Assembly (NCBI RefSeq): GCF_029239295.1 | Contig: NZ_JAQZBC010000005.1 | Location: 186,001-250,000 of the forward strand | From: Sphingomonas sp. | GTDB lineage: Bacteria; Pseudomonadota; Alphaproteobacteria; Sphingomonadales; Sphingomonadaceae | DNA: 64,000 bases | Direction: 5' to 3' | Shown: piece by piece, positions 19,192 to 28,906 of the stretch | Position numbering within the stretch: position 1 is the stretch's first letter | Layout of the letters: each line of letters begins with the position of its first letter | Made by a program: the position numbers and the translations under genes | The notes under the pieces: generated by a model | The model's database searches: none | Told to the model about the DNA's origin: nothing | What the model saw: only the letters and a program-made list of their open reading frames with translations

Positions 19192-20468
19192 CAGCGGTCA
19201 CATTCACCAAAAACGATATCCATCGCGCCCAGGATCGCGGTGGTGTCCGCGAGCATGTGGCCGCGGCTCATGAAATCCATTGCCTGCAGGTGGCTGAAGG
19301 CGGTCGGACGGATTTTGCAGCGGTACGGCTTGTTGGTGCCATCGGACACCAGGTAGACACCGAACTCACCCTTCGGGCTTTCCGTCGCGACGTACACTTC
19401 GCCCGCCGGCACGTGATAGCCTTCGGTGTAGAGCTTGAAGTGATGGATCAGCGCTTCCATCGATTGCTTCATCTCGCCACGCTTGGGCGGCACGACCTTG
19501 CGATCGAGACTGGCGATCGGCCCCTCGGGCATTTCCGCCAGGCACTGCTTCATGATCCGCGCGGACTGACGGACCTCCTCGACGCGCACCATGAAGCGAT
19601 CGTAGCAATCGCCCTTGGTGCCGACGGGGATGTCGAAATCCATCCGGTCGTACACGTCATACGGCTGCGACTTGCGCAGATCCCATGGCACGCCAGCGCC
19701 ACGGATCATCGGACCCGAGAAGCCCCAGCGGATCGCGTCATCGCGCGACACCACGCCGATATCGACGTTGCGCTGCTTGAAGATGCGGTTGTCGGCGACG
19801 AGGCTGATCGCGTCCTCGAACAATTGCGGCAGGCGCGTGTCGAGCCATTCGGCAATGTCGGTCAGCAGCTTCAGCGGCACGTCCTGGTGAACGCCGCCCG
19901 GGCGGAAGTAATTCGCGTGCATGCGCGCGCCCGACGCACGCTCATAGAAGTTCATGCAATCTTCGCGCAGCTCGAACAGCCACAGGTTCGGCGTCATCGC
20001 GCCGACGTCCATCACATGGCTGCCCAGGTTCAGCATGTGGTTCTTGATGCGCGTCAGCTCGGCGAAGAACACGCGAAGATATTGCGCGCGGATCGGCACT
20101 TCGAGATCGAGCAGCTTCTCGATCGCGAGCACGAAGGTGTGCTCCATGCACATTGGCGAACAGTAATCGAGGCGATCGAAGTACGGGATCGCCTGTGCGT
20201 AGGTCTTGTACTCGATCAGCTTCTCGGTGCCCCGGTGAAGCAGGCCGACGTGCGGATCGATCCGCTCGACGATCTCGCCGTCCAGCTCCATGACGAGCCG
20301 AAGCACGCCGTGCGCCGCGGGATGCTGCGGGCCGAAGTTGATGGTGTAGTTCTGGATCGCGACGTCGCCGTGCGTGTCATGTGCGCCGTCAAGCACGCCG
20401 ACCGCCTTGGCGACGGCGGGATCGACCTCGGCGTCGACGACCTTATCGAGCGTTGGGAAATCGGTCAT
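19191..20468 (-). CDS. nuoD: NADH-quinone oxidoreductase subunit D
   Basis: A 425-residue, 49-kDa-type subunit that lines the quinone site. Recognised from [15 protein letters not shown] (conserved His-rich loop), [27 protein letters not shown] and the C-terminal DIVFGECDR. It is separate from nuoC, unlike the fused NuoCD of E. coli. The first 35 or so residues are poorly conserved, so a start nearer [11 protein letters not shown] is possible; the ATG at 20468 overlaps the nuoC stop by 4 bp, which favours it. Confidence 0.97.
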   Translation of the reverse strand: MTDFPTLDKVVDAEVDPAVAKAVGVLDGAHDTHGDVAIQNYTINFGPQHPAAHGVLRLVMELDGEIVERIDPHVGLLHRGTEKLIEYKTYAQAIPYFDRLDYCSPMCMEHTFVLAIEKLLDLEVPIRAQYLRVFFAELTRIKNHMLNLGSHVMDVGAMTPNLWLFELREDCMNFYERASGARMHANYFRPGGVHQDVPLKLLTDIAEWLDTRLPQLFEDAISLVADNRIFKQRNVDIGVVSRDDAIRWGFSGPMIRGAGVPWDLRKSQPYDVYDRMDFDIPVGTKGDCYDRFMVRVEEVRQSARIMKQCLAEMPEGPIASLDRKVVPPKRGEMKQSMEALIHHFKLYTEGYHVPAGEVYVATESPKGEFGVYLVSDGTNKPYRCKIRPTAFSHLQAMDFMSRGHMLADTTAILGAMDIVFGECDR

Positions 20469-21316
20469 TGGTTCTGCCCTCCCTTGCCGGGAACGACGTC
20501 GGGGTCGGATGGCTTCGGAGTCGCGTGCGGATGCGGGTTGCCGGCACCGGTCTGGGCGGTGCTCGTCGCATCCTTCTTGGCGTAGGGCTCGCTCGGCGCC
20601 TGCGCCGGCTTGGTAGCGCTCTGATTGTCGTCGGCCTTGCGGATCGCATCGGCGTTGAGCGGCGTCGGCGCACCCTTCGCCTCGGGCAGCGCAGCGCCCT
20701 TCTCGTCACCCGGCAGGACGTATTCGGCGCCTTCCCAGGGACTGGTGAAATCGAACGTGCGGAAATCCTGCGCCAGCTTCACCGGCTCGTACACCACCCG
20801 CTTCGCCTCTTCCGAATAGCGCATCTCGACGAACCCGGTCAGCGGGAAGTCCTTGCGCTGCGGATGCCCGCGGAAGCCATAATCGGTCAGGATCCGGCGC
20901 AGGTCGCGATTGCCGGCGAACAGCACGCCGTACATGTCGTACACTTCGCGCTCATACCAGCCAGCAACCGGCCACAGGTCGGTCACCGTCGGCACTGGCG
21001 TGTCCTCGCTGGCGGCGACATGGACGTGCAGCCGATGGTTGCGGGTCAGCGAGAGGAGGCAATAGACCACCTCGAACCGCTCCTCGCCGCGATCGGGATA
21101 ATCCACCCCGGCGATGTCCATCAGCTGCTGATATTCAAGGCCCGGCGTGTCGCGCAGCGCGGTCAGCGCCGCGACCAGATAGTCGCGGTGAACGTGCAGC
21201 TGGATCTCGCCGACATGCTCGAACGCATCGACCAGCCCCTGCGGAATGGCGGCACGCGCCGCCTCCAGCGTCGCGCCGTTGAGCTCGGCCGCCCAGCGGG
21301 GTGCGGGCGCCCTCAC
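20465..21316 (-). CDS. nuoC: NADH-quinone oxidoreductase subunit C
   Basis: A 283-residue, 30-kDa-type peripheral subunit. The core spans about residues 20-205, with SVASED-like and [20 protein letters not shown] plus [18 protein letters not shown] signature segments. The last 75 or so residues (Pro/Ala/Lys-rich with [15 protein letters not shown]) form a disordered tail not found in short NuoC proteins. It overlaps nuoB by 4 bp at its start and nuoD by 4 bp at its end. Confidence 0.97.
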   Translation of the reverse strand: MRAPAPRWAAELNGATLEAARAAIPQGLVDAFEHVGEIQLHVHRDYLVAALTALRDTPGLEYQQLMDIAGVDYPDRGEERFEVVYCLLSLTRNHRLHVHVAASEDTPVPTVTDLWPVAGWYEREVYDMYGVLFAGNRDLRRILTDYGFRGHPQRKDFPLTGFVEMRYSEEAKRVVYEPVKLAQDFRTFDFTSPWEGAEYVLPGDEKGAALPEAKGAPTPLNADAIRKADDNQSATKPAQAPSEPYAKKDATSTAQTGAGNPHPHATPKPSDPDVVPGKGGQNQ

Positions 21317-21891
21317 CGTTCGATGCTCCCCGATCGGCGGATCTTCCGCTGCAGCTGCATGATGCCATACAGCAGCGCCTCGGCGGTCGGCGGGCAGCCC
21401 GGGACATAGATGTCGACCGGCACCACGCGATCGCAGCCGCGCACGACGCTGTAGCTATAATGGTAATAGCCGCCACCATTGGCGCACGAGCCCATCGAGA
21501 TGACGTATTTCGGCTCCGACATCTGATCGTACACGCGGCGCAGCGCCGGGGCCATCTTGTTGCACAGCGTGCCGGCGACGATCATCACGTCCGACTGGCG
21601 CGGGGACGCGCGCGGCGCGGCGCCAAAACGCTCCAGGTCATAGCGCGGCATGTTGACGTGGATCATTTCCACCGCGCAGCAGGCGAGACCGAACGTCATC
21701 CACCACAGCGAGCCGGTACGCGCCCACTGGAACAGCTCTTCCGTGGACGTGACAAGGAAGCCCTTGTCGGTCAGCTCGCCATTCAGATCGTTGAAGAAGC
21801 CGGGATCGGGCTGAACGAGGCCCGTCCCACTGGAGATCGCGCGAGCGTCGCGCGGCAATTCAACGGGGCCGGAGTGCATGGTCATTCCCAA
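21313..21891 (-). CDS. nuoB: NADH-quinone oxidoreductase subunit B
   Basis: A 192-residue subunit holding the terminal cluster N2 next to the quinone pocket. The tandem cysteines are in [12 protein letters not shown], and the other ligands are in [12 protein letters not shown] and [14 protein letters not shown]. The start overlaps the nuoA end by 10 bp. Confidence 0.98.
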   Translation of the reverse strand: MGMTMHSGPVELPRDARAISSGTGLVQPDPGFFNDLNGELTDKGFLVTSTEELFQWARTGSLWWMTFGLACCAVEMIHVNMPRYDLERFGAAPRASPRQSDVMIVAGTLCNKMAPALRRVYDQMSEPKYVISMGSCANGGGYYHYSYSVVRGCDRVVPVDIYVPGCPPTAEALLYGIMQLQRKIRRSGSIER

Positions 21892-22256
21892 TCCAGTGCG
21901 CCTGTCTTCCAGGCGTAGACGAGCCCGAGGGCGAGCTCGCCAATGAAGATCATCATGCTGATCCAGGCGGTCCAGCCGAGATCGAACACGCTTACCGCCC
22001 AGGGAAATAGGAACGCGGCTTCGAGATCAAAGATGATAAAAAGGATCGCAACTAGATAAAAACGCACGTCAAATTGCGCGCGGCTATCCTCGAACGCGGG
22101 AAAGCCGCACTCATATTCGCTGAGCTTTTCGACCGATGGCTTGTACGATCCGGTGACTCGCGACACCGCCATCGGCAGGAAGACGAACGCCGCCGACAAA
22201 AGCAGCGCAATCGCCAGGAACATCAAAATAGGCAGATATTGCGACAGGTCGACCAT
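21882..22256 (-). CDS. nuoA: NADH-quinone oxidoreductase subunit A
   Basis: A 124-residue, three-helix subunit at the membrane-peripheral arm junction. Recognised from [35 protein letters not shown], whose Cys-containing loop is the hallmark of NuoA/ND3. It is the first gene of the fourteen-gene nuo operon. The 154-bp divergent gap to the M20 hydrolase should hold its promoter; a GCCCC-GGGGC hairpin is at 22321-22332, but I cannot assign a confident promoter. Confidence 0.98.
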   Translation of the reverse strand: MVDLSQYLPILMFLAIALLLSAAFVFLPMAVSRVTGSYKPSVEKLSEYECGFPAFEDSRAQFDVRFYLVAILFIIFDLEAAFLFPWAVSVFDLGWTAWISMMIFIGELALGLVYAWKTGALDWE

Positions 22257-22410
22257 GGCGCTTTCTCAGGCTGCTCTCGCACGTGCGAATGAAAAATTCG
22301 CCGCCGCTTTAGGCCCGGCAGCCCCTCGGGGCAAGGCGTGGACCCTTGAGAATCACTCGCAGGTTGCCGGGGTGGTCGATGCTCGCTGCATCCGCTAGCA
22401 GCCGCAATTG

Positions 22411-23610
22411 ATGACAATGCTGACCCCGGTCGAGGAACAAGCGGTGCGGCGTGCCGCTCAGTCGCCGATGCTCGCGCGCACCCGGCAGTGGGCGGCGGTG
22501 AACAGCGGCACGGGAAACCTGGCGGGGCTGGCGATCGTCGCCGATCTGCTCGCCGACGCGCTGTCTGGCCTGCCCGGTACATTGACGGTGGTGGAACCTG
22601 CCCTGGCAGAGCGCGTGGCGATCGACGGCGGCGTCTGCCCGGTCGTGCACGGCCGGCATCTTCACTTCGTCGTGCGGCCGGATGCCCCCCGGCGACTGCT
22701 CCTGACCGGGCATATGGACACGGTTTATCCCGCCGATCACCCGTTCCAGACCTTGGTCGACCGGCCTGACGGCACGATCAACGGCCCCGGCGTCGCCGAC
22801 ATGAAGGGCGGCCTCGCGGTGATGATCGCGGCGCTGGAGGCGATCGAGGCGGTCGGCTGCCCGATCGGCTATGATGTCGTCATCAATTCGGACGAGGAAA
22901 CCGGCTCTTTCTCCTCGGCTCCGCTGATCGAGCAGGCCGCACGAGGGAAGCTCGCCGCGCTGACCTATGAGCCCGCCCTGCCCGATGGCACGCTCGCCGG
23001 CGCGCGGGGCGGCACGGGCAATTTCTCCATCGTCGTGCGGGGCCGCGCGGCGCATGCCGGTCGCAATCCGGAGGATGGCCGCAACGCCATCGTCGCCGCC
23101 GCCGCCATCGCGCTCGCGCTGGACGCGGCGAAAGGTCCGCGGCTGTCGGTCAATCCGGCGCGCATCGATGGCGGCGGCCCCAACAATGTCGTGCCCGACC
23201 TCGCCGTCCTGCGCGTCAATTTCCGCCCCCGCGATGCGGAGGAGATCACGCGCGCCCGGCAGGCGATCGACGCCGCGGTCGCGACGGTCAGTGCAGCTCA
23301 CGACGTTCGGGTCGAGGTGCACGGCAGCTTCAATCGCCCGCCCAAGCCGATCGACCCGCAGGCGGCGCGCCTGTTCGAACTGGTGCGGCGGAGCGGCGCC
23401 GATCTCGACCTGCCGATTGCCTGGCGCGACACCGGCGGGGTGTGCGACGGCAACAATATCGCGGCGACGGGAACGCCCGTCATCGACACCATGGGGGTGC
23501 GCGGGGGCGCAATTCACTCCGCCGATGAATTCCTGATCGTCGACAGCCTGGCCGAACGCGCCGCGCTGTCGGCCGTCACCATCTTGCGACTGGCGAAGGA
23601 GGGTTTGTGA
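22411..23610 (+). CDS. M20-family zinc hydrolase in the ast cluster
   Basis: A 399-residue cytoplasmic metallopeptidase/deacylase of the ArgE/DapE/carboxypeptidase G2 type. Zinc ligands are recognisable in LLTGHMDTVYPADHPF, GPGVADMKGGLAVM and NSDEETGSFSS; the dimerisation lid is in the middle. The stop overlaps the astA GTG start by 4 bp, so it is translationally coupled to arginine succinyltransferase. The classical ast pathway ends with a succinylglutamate desuccinylase (AstE), which is not in this window, so this enzyme may supply that step (inference). A TTG three bases upstream and an ATG at 22417 are alternative starts. Confidence 0.9.
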   Translation: MTMLTPVEEQAVRRAAQSPMLARTRQWAAVNSGTGNLAGLAIVADLLADALSGLPGTLTVVEPALAERVAIDGGVCPVVHGRHLHFVVRPDAPRRLLLTGHMDTVYPADHPFQTLVDRPDGTINGPGVADMKGGLAVMIAALEAIEAVGCPIGYDVVINSDEETGSFSSAPLIEQAARGKLAALTYEPALPDGTLAGARGGTGNFSIVVRGRAAHAGRNPEDGRNAIVAAAAIALALDAAKGPRLSVNPARIDGGGPNNVVPDLAVLRVNFRPRDAEEITRARQAIDAAVATVSAAHDVRVEVHGSFNRPPKPIDPQAARLFELVRRSGADLDLPIAWRDTGGVCDGNNIAATGTPVIDTMGVRGGAIHSADEFLIVDSLAERAALSAVTILRLAKEGL

Positions 23611-24623
23611 CGTTTGTTGTCCGGGCAGCACGTGATGAGGATCTTGCGCATCTCTATGAGATGGCGAAGCTGACCGGCGGCGGATTCACCAACCTGCCTC
23701 CCGACCGACGCGCCCTGAAGATGAAGCTGGATCGCAGCCACGCCGCCTTCGCACGCGACGAACCGACGGTGGAGGACGAACTCTTCGTCCTGATCCTGGA
23801 AAATACCGCCACCGGCGACGTGCGCGGAACCTGCCAGATCTTCACGCAGGTCGGCCAGAAGCATCCCTTCTACAGCTACCGGATCAGCACGCTGACCCAG
23901 CATAGCCGCGAACTCGACCGCACCTTCCGTGCGGAGATGCTGGCGCTCACCACCGATCTCGAGGGATCGAGCGAGGTCGGCGGCCTCTTCCTCCACCCGG
24001 GCGAACGCGCCGGCGGCCTCGGACTGCTGCTCGCGCGCAGCCGCTACCTCTTCATCAAGGCGCATCGCGCGCGCTTCGGCGATCGCGTGCTCGCGGAACT
24101 GCGCGGCGTCATCGACGAAGCCGGGGGCTCGCCCTTCTGGGACGGGCTCGCCGGGCGTTTCTTCGGGATGAATTTCCAGGAGGCGGACGCCTTCAATGCG
24201 ATCAACGGGCACCAGTTCATCGCCGATCTGATGCCCAAGCACCCCATCTATACCGCGATGCTTTCCGAAAGCGCGCGTGCCGCGATTGGCCTGCCCCACC
24301 CCTCCGGCCGCGCCGCGATGCGGATGCTCGAGAATGAAGGGTTCGCGTTCGAAAAATATATCGACATCTTCGATGGCGGACCGACCATGACGGCGCGGAT
24401 CGACGCGGTACGCTCTGTGCGGGAGGCAGCGGAGGCGACCGTGGTCGGCAGCGATGTCGTCGGCGGCACCGAATCACTGGTGGCGACTGGCCGCCTGTCC
24501 GATTTTCGCTGCGCCTTTGGTTCGGTTGCGCCGCACGATGCGGGCGTGATGCTCGACACCGCCTGCGCGACGGCGATCGATGCGCAGGAGTGCGCGCGCG
24601 TTCTGCACGTCGCGCGGATCTGA
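23607..24623 (+). CDS. astA: Arginine N-succinyltransferase
   Basis: Transfers succinyl from succinyl-CoA to the alpha-amino group of arginine, the first step of the ast arginine catabolic pathway. The 338 residues fit AstA. Family features include FVVRAARDEDLAHLYEMAK with GGGFTNLPPD, GEVGGLFLHP-type (here SEVGGLFLHPGER) and FFGMNFQEADAFNAI in the second half, a double GNAT-like fold. It starts with GTG overlapping the upstream hydrolase stop and is followed by astB 16 bp later. Confidence 0.95.
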   Translation: MTFVVRAARDEDLAHLYEMAKLTGGGFTNLPPDRRALKMKLDRSHAAFARDEPTVEDELFVLILENTATGDVRGTCQIFTQVGQKHPFYSYRISTLTQHSRELDRTFRAEMLALTTDLEGSSEVGGLFLHPGERAGGLGLLLARSRYLFIKAHRARFGDRVLAELRGVIDEAGGSPFWDGLAGRFFGMNFQEADAFNAINGHQFIADLMPKHPIYTAMLSESARAAIGLPHPSGRAAMRMLENEGFAFEKYIDIFDGGPTMTARIDAVRSVREAAEATVVGSDVVGGTESLVATGRLSDFRCAFGSVAPHDAGVMLDTACATAIDAQECARVLHVARI

Positions 24624-24639
24624 TCAGGGCGGCCCGCGC

Positions 24640-25893
24640 ATGATCCAGGAGGTCAACTTCGACGGCATCGTCGGCCCCAGCCACAATTACGCCGGCCTCA
24701 GCCCCGGCAATCTCGCCGCCTCGCGGAACGCCGGCGCCACCTCGCACCCCCGCGCCGCCGCGCTGCAGGGGATAGAGAAAATGCGCCGCAATCTGGCGCT
24801 CGGGCTGGCACAGGGCGTGCTGTTGCCGCACCCTCGCCCCAACCACCGCTGGCTCGGCTCACTTAACAGCGACTATGGCCACGCCGCGCCGCATCTCCAG
24901 GCGCGCGCCTTCTCCGCCTCGCCGATGTGGGCGGCCAATGCCGCCACCGTCTCGCCGGCGGCCGACTGCGCCGACCGCCGCTGTCATCTGACCGTCGCCA
25001 ACCTCGTCACCATGCCCCACCGCAGCCACGAATGGCCGACGACGCTGGCGCAGCTTCGCCTTGCTTTTGCCGCGAGCGACTTTTTCGTTCACCCACCCGT
25101 CCCCGCGCCGTTTGGGGATGAGGGCGCGGCCAACCACATGCGGCTGTGCACCACGCACGACGCGCCCGGCGTTGAGGTCTTCGTCTATGGCGAGACAGGC
25201 GGCCCCTTTCCCGCGCGGCAACACCGCGAAGCAAGTGAGGCGATCGCACGCGGCCATGGCCTTGATCCCGCGCGCACCCTGTTCGTCCAGCAATCGGAGG
25301 AGGCGATCGCCGCCGGCGCGTTTCATAACGATGTCGTCGCCGTCGCCAACGAACGCACGCTCTTCACGCATGAACGTGCCTTCGCCGACCCCGCCTCCTT
25401 CTACGCGGACCTGCGCCGCCTGATGCCGGAGGTGGAGATCGTCGAGGTGGCAGACGCCAAGGTGAGTCTGGCCGAGGCCATCCAATCGTATATCTTCAAC
25501 GCGCAGCTCGTCAGCGTGCCGGGCGGATCGCAGACGCTGATCGTGCCCGGCGAGGCGCGCGATAGCGCCCCCGTCTGGTCGTGGTTGCAGGATCACCTCG
25601 CCAGCAATGGCCCGATCCGTGCCGTGGAGGTGGTCGATGTCCGCGAATCCATGGCCAATGGCGGCGGCCCGGCCTGTCTACGGCTGCGGGTGGTGTGCGA
25701 TCCCGCGACAGTCGATCCGCGCTTCATGGTCGACGCAGCAAAGCTGGACCTGATCGCCGATGTCGTTTCCACTGATTGGCCAGAGGCGATTGCGTTCGAC
25801 CGGATCGGCGACCCCGCGCTGCTCCGCCAAGTCGATCAGGCGCATCGCGCGCTTCATGAAGCGCTCGATCTTGTAAGGTTAATTGACAATTAA
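24640..25893 (+). CDS. astB: N-succinylarginine dihydrolase
   Basis: Hydrolyses N2-succinylarginine to N2-succinylornithine, CO2 and two ammonia, the second ast step. The 417 residues begin MIQEVNFDGIVGPSHNYAGL, the conserved opening of AstB. A longer frame from 24580 lies inside astA and is not used. The amidinotransferase-fold active-site segments are visible, including AGAFHNDVVAVANE and the catalytic Cys in NGGGPACLRLRV near the C-terminus. The stop codon lies within a 23-bp palindrome (25875-25897). Confidence 0.95.
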   Translation: MIQEVNFDGIVGPSHNYAGLSPGNLAASRNAGATSHPRAAALQGIEKMRRNLALGLAQGVLLPHPRPNHRWLGSLNSDYGHAAPHLQARAFSASPMWAANAATVSPAADCADRRCHLTVANLVTMPHRSHEWPTTLAQLRLAFAASDFFVHPPVPAPFGDEGAANHMRLCTTHDAPGVEVFVYGETGGPFPARQHREASEAIARGHGLDPARTLFVQQSEEAIAAGAFHNDVVAVANERTLFTHERAFADPASFYADLRRLMPEVEIVEVADAKVSLAEAIQSYIFNAQLVSVPGGSQTLIVPGEARDSAPVWSWLQDHLASNGPIRAVEVVDVRESMANGGGPACLRLRVVCDPATVDPRFMVDAAKLDLIADVVSTDWPEAIAFDRIGDPALLRQVDQAHRALHEALDLVRLIDN

Positions 25894-25897
25894 CCTT
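25875..25897. promoter_or_regulatory. Perfect AT-rich palindrome over the astB stop codon
   Basis: AAGGTTAATT, GAC, AATTAACCTT: perfect 10-bp arms around three bases, strikingly AT-rich for this genome. It covers the last codons and TAA of astB and is followed by TTTGTGT. It could be a weak intrinsic terminator for the ast genes or a protein-binding site upstream of the small gene at 25960. Confidence 0.55.
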
Positions 25898-25959
25898 TGT
25901 GTCGACGCCGGATTTGGCGGTTTTCCGCCGCTGGTCCGGTTCTTGCTGCTACAGCCGCC

Positions 25960-26175
25960 ATGTTCGCTCGTCTCGCTCGCCTCTTCACGATCAAGACCAA
26001 ATTCGAAGCCTTTGTCGTCATTTACGGCCTGGGCCTCGGCGCCACCGAACGCGGCGTTCACTACCTGCAGGATTATCCCGGCCCCGCCGGCTGGCTGCTC
26101 TTCTCGGTCTGCCCGATCGCCGTCTTCATGGCCGGCGCGCGGATCCTCGACTCGGTCGAACGGAGCGCCGAATAA
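25960..26175 (+). CDS. Small conserved-looking membrane protein
   Basis: A 71-residue protein with two hydrophobic segments (about residues 17-30 and 43-60) and an amphipathic, positively charged N-terminus (MFARLARLFTIKTKFEAF). The motif GLGATERGVHYLQDYPG between the segments looks structured and not random. The frame extends upstream to 25897, but that part is low-complexity Arg/Ala and I prefer the ATG at 25960. Function unknown. It ends 7 bp before the convergent spermidine-synthase-like gene. Confidence 0.65.
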   Translation: MFARLARLFTIKTKFEAFVVIYGLGLGATERGVHYLQDYPGPAGWLLFSVCPIAVFMAGARILDSVERSAE

Positions 26176-26182
26176 TTCCGCC

Positions 26183-28369
26183 TCAGGGGTGAAGCAGCGG
26201 CAGGATCGACGCATAATCGTCGGTCCACCCTTGGTCCGCGCCGGCCTGGTCGATCGCCACCCAGCCAGTGCCATAGCCCTTCAGCGCGCGCAGCACCGCT
26301 GGGTCGCGCGACAGGGCGATCCAGTGTGACAGCGACGCCTCGTCCTCGTTCAGCGGCGGCCGGTCCATCAGCTCGATTGCCTGCCACCCTCCCGCACGCG
26401 CGGCGGCGGCCACGATCGGGGTCAGGTCCATGTACCGGTTGGAGATATGGACCAGCAGCAGGCCGCGTCGCTGCAGCGCCCGGCCGTAATCGGCGAAGGC
26501 TTCCTTGGTCAGCAGGTGGATCGGCACCGCGTCGGATGAAAAGGCGTCCAGCGCCAGAAGGTCGAACGATTGCGGCTTGGCCGCGGCGATCGACACGCGC
26601 GCGTCGCCGATGACGGTCTTGGCATCGGGCGTACAGGTGCGCAGGAAGGAGAAGCGCGTACGCGCCAAGTCGGCGACAACCGGATCGATCTCGAAGAACG
26701 TCCAATATTGCGTCGGCAGCGCATAGCAGGCGAGCGTCCCTGTCCCCAATCCGACCACGCCGATCCGTCCCTCGAGGCCGTACAGCGCGGGCGCGATGGT
26801 CAGCGCCCGGCCGACGCCCGAGGATGGCGTGTAATAGGTCGTCGGCTGCTGCTCGCGCTCGGGCGATCCCAGCAGCTGCACCCCGTGCACCGTCGTGCCA
26901 TGCGCCAGCGTCCGCTCGCCGTTTTGCTCCGACAGCGTATAAACGCCGAAATAGCTGCGCGTGCGGATATCGCCGGCCAGGGTGATGCGCAGCGCGTTGA
27001 TCCCGCCGAACAGCAGCAGCGATATCCCCAGCACGGTGACGTAGGCCGACCGTGCACCGATCGATGCAAGCCCTAGCACCGCGATGGCAGCAAACATCAA
27101 TCCCGTACGATGCTCACCAAACCACGCCGTCGGCCCCCATTGGCGCAGCATCAGCAGCAACGCGCAGACCGCCGCCACGACGACCAGCGCCGGCACTCCC
27201 CGGCCCCGCCGCCACAGTCCCTGCAGCCCCGGCAGCAGGAACGCCTGCGGCACCAGCGCGCCGGCGGCCAGGATCAGCAGCGGATATTCCCACGTCCAGT
27301 CGAACAGCGCGGGCGCGATCAATCCGGCGAACAATCCGCCGAGCGCACCGCCCACCGACATGGCGAGGTAGAAACCGGTCAGCCGCTCGGGCGCCGGGCG
27401 CAGCCGGTACATGGCGGTGTGCAGCGCCACCGCGACCATGAACAGCAGCGTCAGCGCCAGCAGCAGGCCGAACGCCGGCTGCAGCTGAAATCCGCCGATC
27501 ATCACCCCGCCGAACAGGATGATCGTGATCGGCGCGATCCGCGTGATGAAGTCGGCGGGCTCGCGTCGATCGGCGAAGGCGATGCTGAAGCTCAGCAGGT
27601 ACAACCCCAGCGGCAGCACCCACAGCAGCGGCATCGCCACGATGTCAGTGGTGATATAGGTCGATGTCGCCAGCATCAGCCCTGACGGGACCAGCGCCAG
27701 CGCGATCCACAGCGCCACGCGTCGCCAGCCGGGCCGCCCCTCGTCCGCCACCGCCGTCGCGCGCTGCGCCGCCGCGTCGGGCAGGCGCCAGCCGATTGAG
27801 GCAACCAGCGCGATCAGCAGCAGATATCCCGCGGTCCACAGCCAGCGCTGGCCAGCGACCGACACGAGCGGCTCGACAAGCAGCGGATAGGCGAGCAGGC
27901 CAGCAAAACTGCCAAGGTTGGACGCGGCATACAGCCGATAGGGGTCCTCGCTCGGCCGCGCCGCCGCGAACCAGCGCTGGATCAGCGGCGCCTGCGCCGA
28001 TACCGCCACGAACAGCGGCCCGATCGAGGCAGCCAGAAGCCAGGGCACCCACAGTTCGGGCGCGGTGCCACTCGGCAGCGCCCAGCCAAGCACCCCGATC
28101 GGCAGCCACAGGCTGGCCAGCGCCAGCAAGCCCAGGTGAACCGCCGCCTGCCGTCGCACCGGCAACCTGCCCAGCGCATGGGCATAGCCATAGCCGGCGA
28201 GCAGCAGCGCCTGGTACACCAGCATCGCCGAATTCCACACCGCCGGCGCCCCGCCGAGCCGCGGCAGCGCGATCCGCGCCACCATCGGCTGAACGAGGAA
28301 AAGCAGAAATGATCCCGCCAGGATTGTCAGGACATAAAGCGCACGTCCTGTGCGCTGCGGCTCAGCCAT
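26183..28369 (-). CDS. Membrane-fused spermidine synthase-like protein
   Basis: A 728-residue fusion. Residues about 1-450 hold some 12-14 membrane helices beginning LYVLTILAGSFLLFLVQPMV. Residues about 500-728 form a spermidine-synthase/methyltransferase Rossmann domain with GVVGLGTGTLACYA, FFEIDP, VIGDARVSI and LDAFSSDAVPIHLL. The last motif keeps the catalytic-type Asp of aminopropyltransferases, but substrate residues cannot be judged. Such fusions are widespread and mostly uncharacterised; polyamine synthesis at the membrane is inference. It is convergent with the ast gene cluster, and the GNAT gene ends 15 bp upstream of its start. Confidence 0.88.
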   Translation of the reverse strand: MAEPQRTGRALYVLTILAGSFLLFLVQPMVARIALPRLGGAPAVWNSAMLVYQALLLAGYGYAHALGRLPVRRQAAVHLGLLALASLWLPIGVLGWALPSGTAPELWVPWLLAASIGPLFVAVSAQAPLIQRWFAAARPSEDPYRLYAASNLGSFAGLLAYPLLVEPLVSVAGQRWLWTAGYLLLIALVASIGWRLPDAAAQRATAVADEGRPGWRRVALWIALALVPSGLMLATSTYITTDIVAMPLLWVLPLGLYLLSFSIAFADRREPADFITRIAPITIILFGGVMIGGFQLQPAFGLLLALTLLFMVAVALHTAMYRLRPAPERLTGFYLAMSVGGALGGLFAGLIAPALFDWTWEYPLLILAAGALVPQAFLLPGLQGLWRRGRGVPALVVVAAVCALLLMLRQWGPTAWFGEHRTGLMFAAIAVLGLASIGARSAYVTVLGISLLLFGGINALRITLAGDIRTRSYFGVYTLSEQNGERTLAHGTTVHGVQLLGSPEREQQPTTYYTPSSGVGRALTIAPALYGLEGRIGVVGLGTGTLACYALPTQYWTFFEIDPVVADLARTRFSFLRTCTPDAKTVIGDARVSIAAAKPQSFDLLALDAFSSDAVPIHLLTKEAFADYGRALQRRGLLLVHISNRYMDLTPIVAAAARAGGWQAIELMDRPPLNEDEASLSHWIALSRDPAVLRALKGYGTGWVAIDQAGADQGWTDDYASILPLLHP

Positions 28370-28384
28370 GGTGCGGACGATCGA

Positions 28385-28906
28385 TCACGGTCGCGTGATC
28401 CGATAGGTCACGCTGTCACGCCGCGGATCCTCCGCCGCGAACAGCGGATGGTCGAAATCCAGCGCGGGGTCGTGCGCCATGCCCAGCCGGGTCATCAGCG
28501 CGCGGCTCTTGTCATTCTGCCGTGCGGTGATCGCCACGATCGCGTCCTCGTGCCGCTCGCGCCAGCCCCAGGCGATGACCGCGCTCGCCGCCTCCAACGC
28601 ATAGCCCGCGCCCCAATATGGCGTCGCCAGCATCCACCCGATTTCGAGCATGCCGGCGATCGGCGTGTCGGGCGCGCCCGGCTTCAGCCCGCAAAAGCCG
28701 ATCGTCTCCTGATGATCGCGATGCACCACCGCGAGAAAGCCGAGCGGCGCGTAGCTCGCATGCCTGCGCAGCGCGGCATCGCTGTCGGCTTCGGACTTCA
28801 CCGGGCCAAGATCGGCCATCACCGCCGGATCCGCCCACATCGCATGCAGCGGCGCACGGTCGCGCGCCTCCGGCACGCGAAGGATCAGGCGATCGGTTTC
28901 GATCAC
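28385..28906 (-). CDS. GNAT family N-acetyltransferase (RimJ/RimL type)
   Basis: A 173-residue protein starting IETDRLILRVPEARDRAPLH, the standard opening of RimJ/RimL-like acetyltransferases. Acetyl-CoA-binding elements follow: GMLEIGWMLATPYWGAGYALEA and the later ITARQNDKSRALMTRLGM. The substrate is unknown; ribosomal-protein or small-molecule N-acetylation are both known in the family. It overlaps the hemB stop by 4 bp at its start and probably shares its transcript. Confidence 0.9.
   Translation of the reverse strand: MIETDRLILRVPEARDRAPLHAMWADPAVMADLGPVKSEADSDAALRRHASYAPLGFLAVVHRDHQETIGFCGLKPGAPDTPIAGMLEIGWMLATPYWGAGYALEAASAVIAWGWRERHEDAIVAITARQNDKSRALMTRLGMAHDPALDFDHPLFAAEDPRRDSVTYRITRP

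Noticed and set aside
22309..23631. A 440-codon frame antisense to the M20 hydrolase
   Set aside because: The composition is that of a shadow frame (Arg/Asp/Gln-rich). The plus strand has intact zinc motifs and couples to astA.
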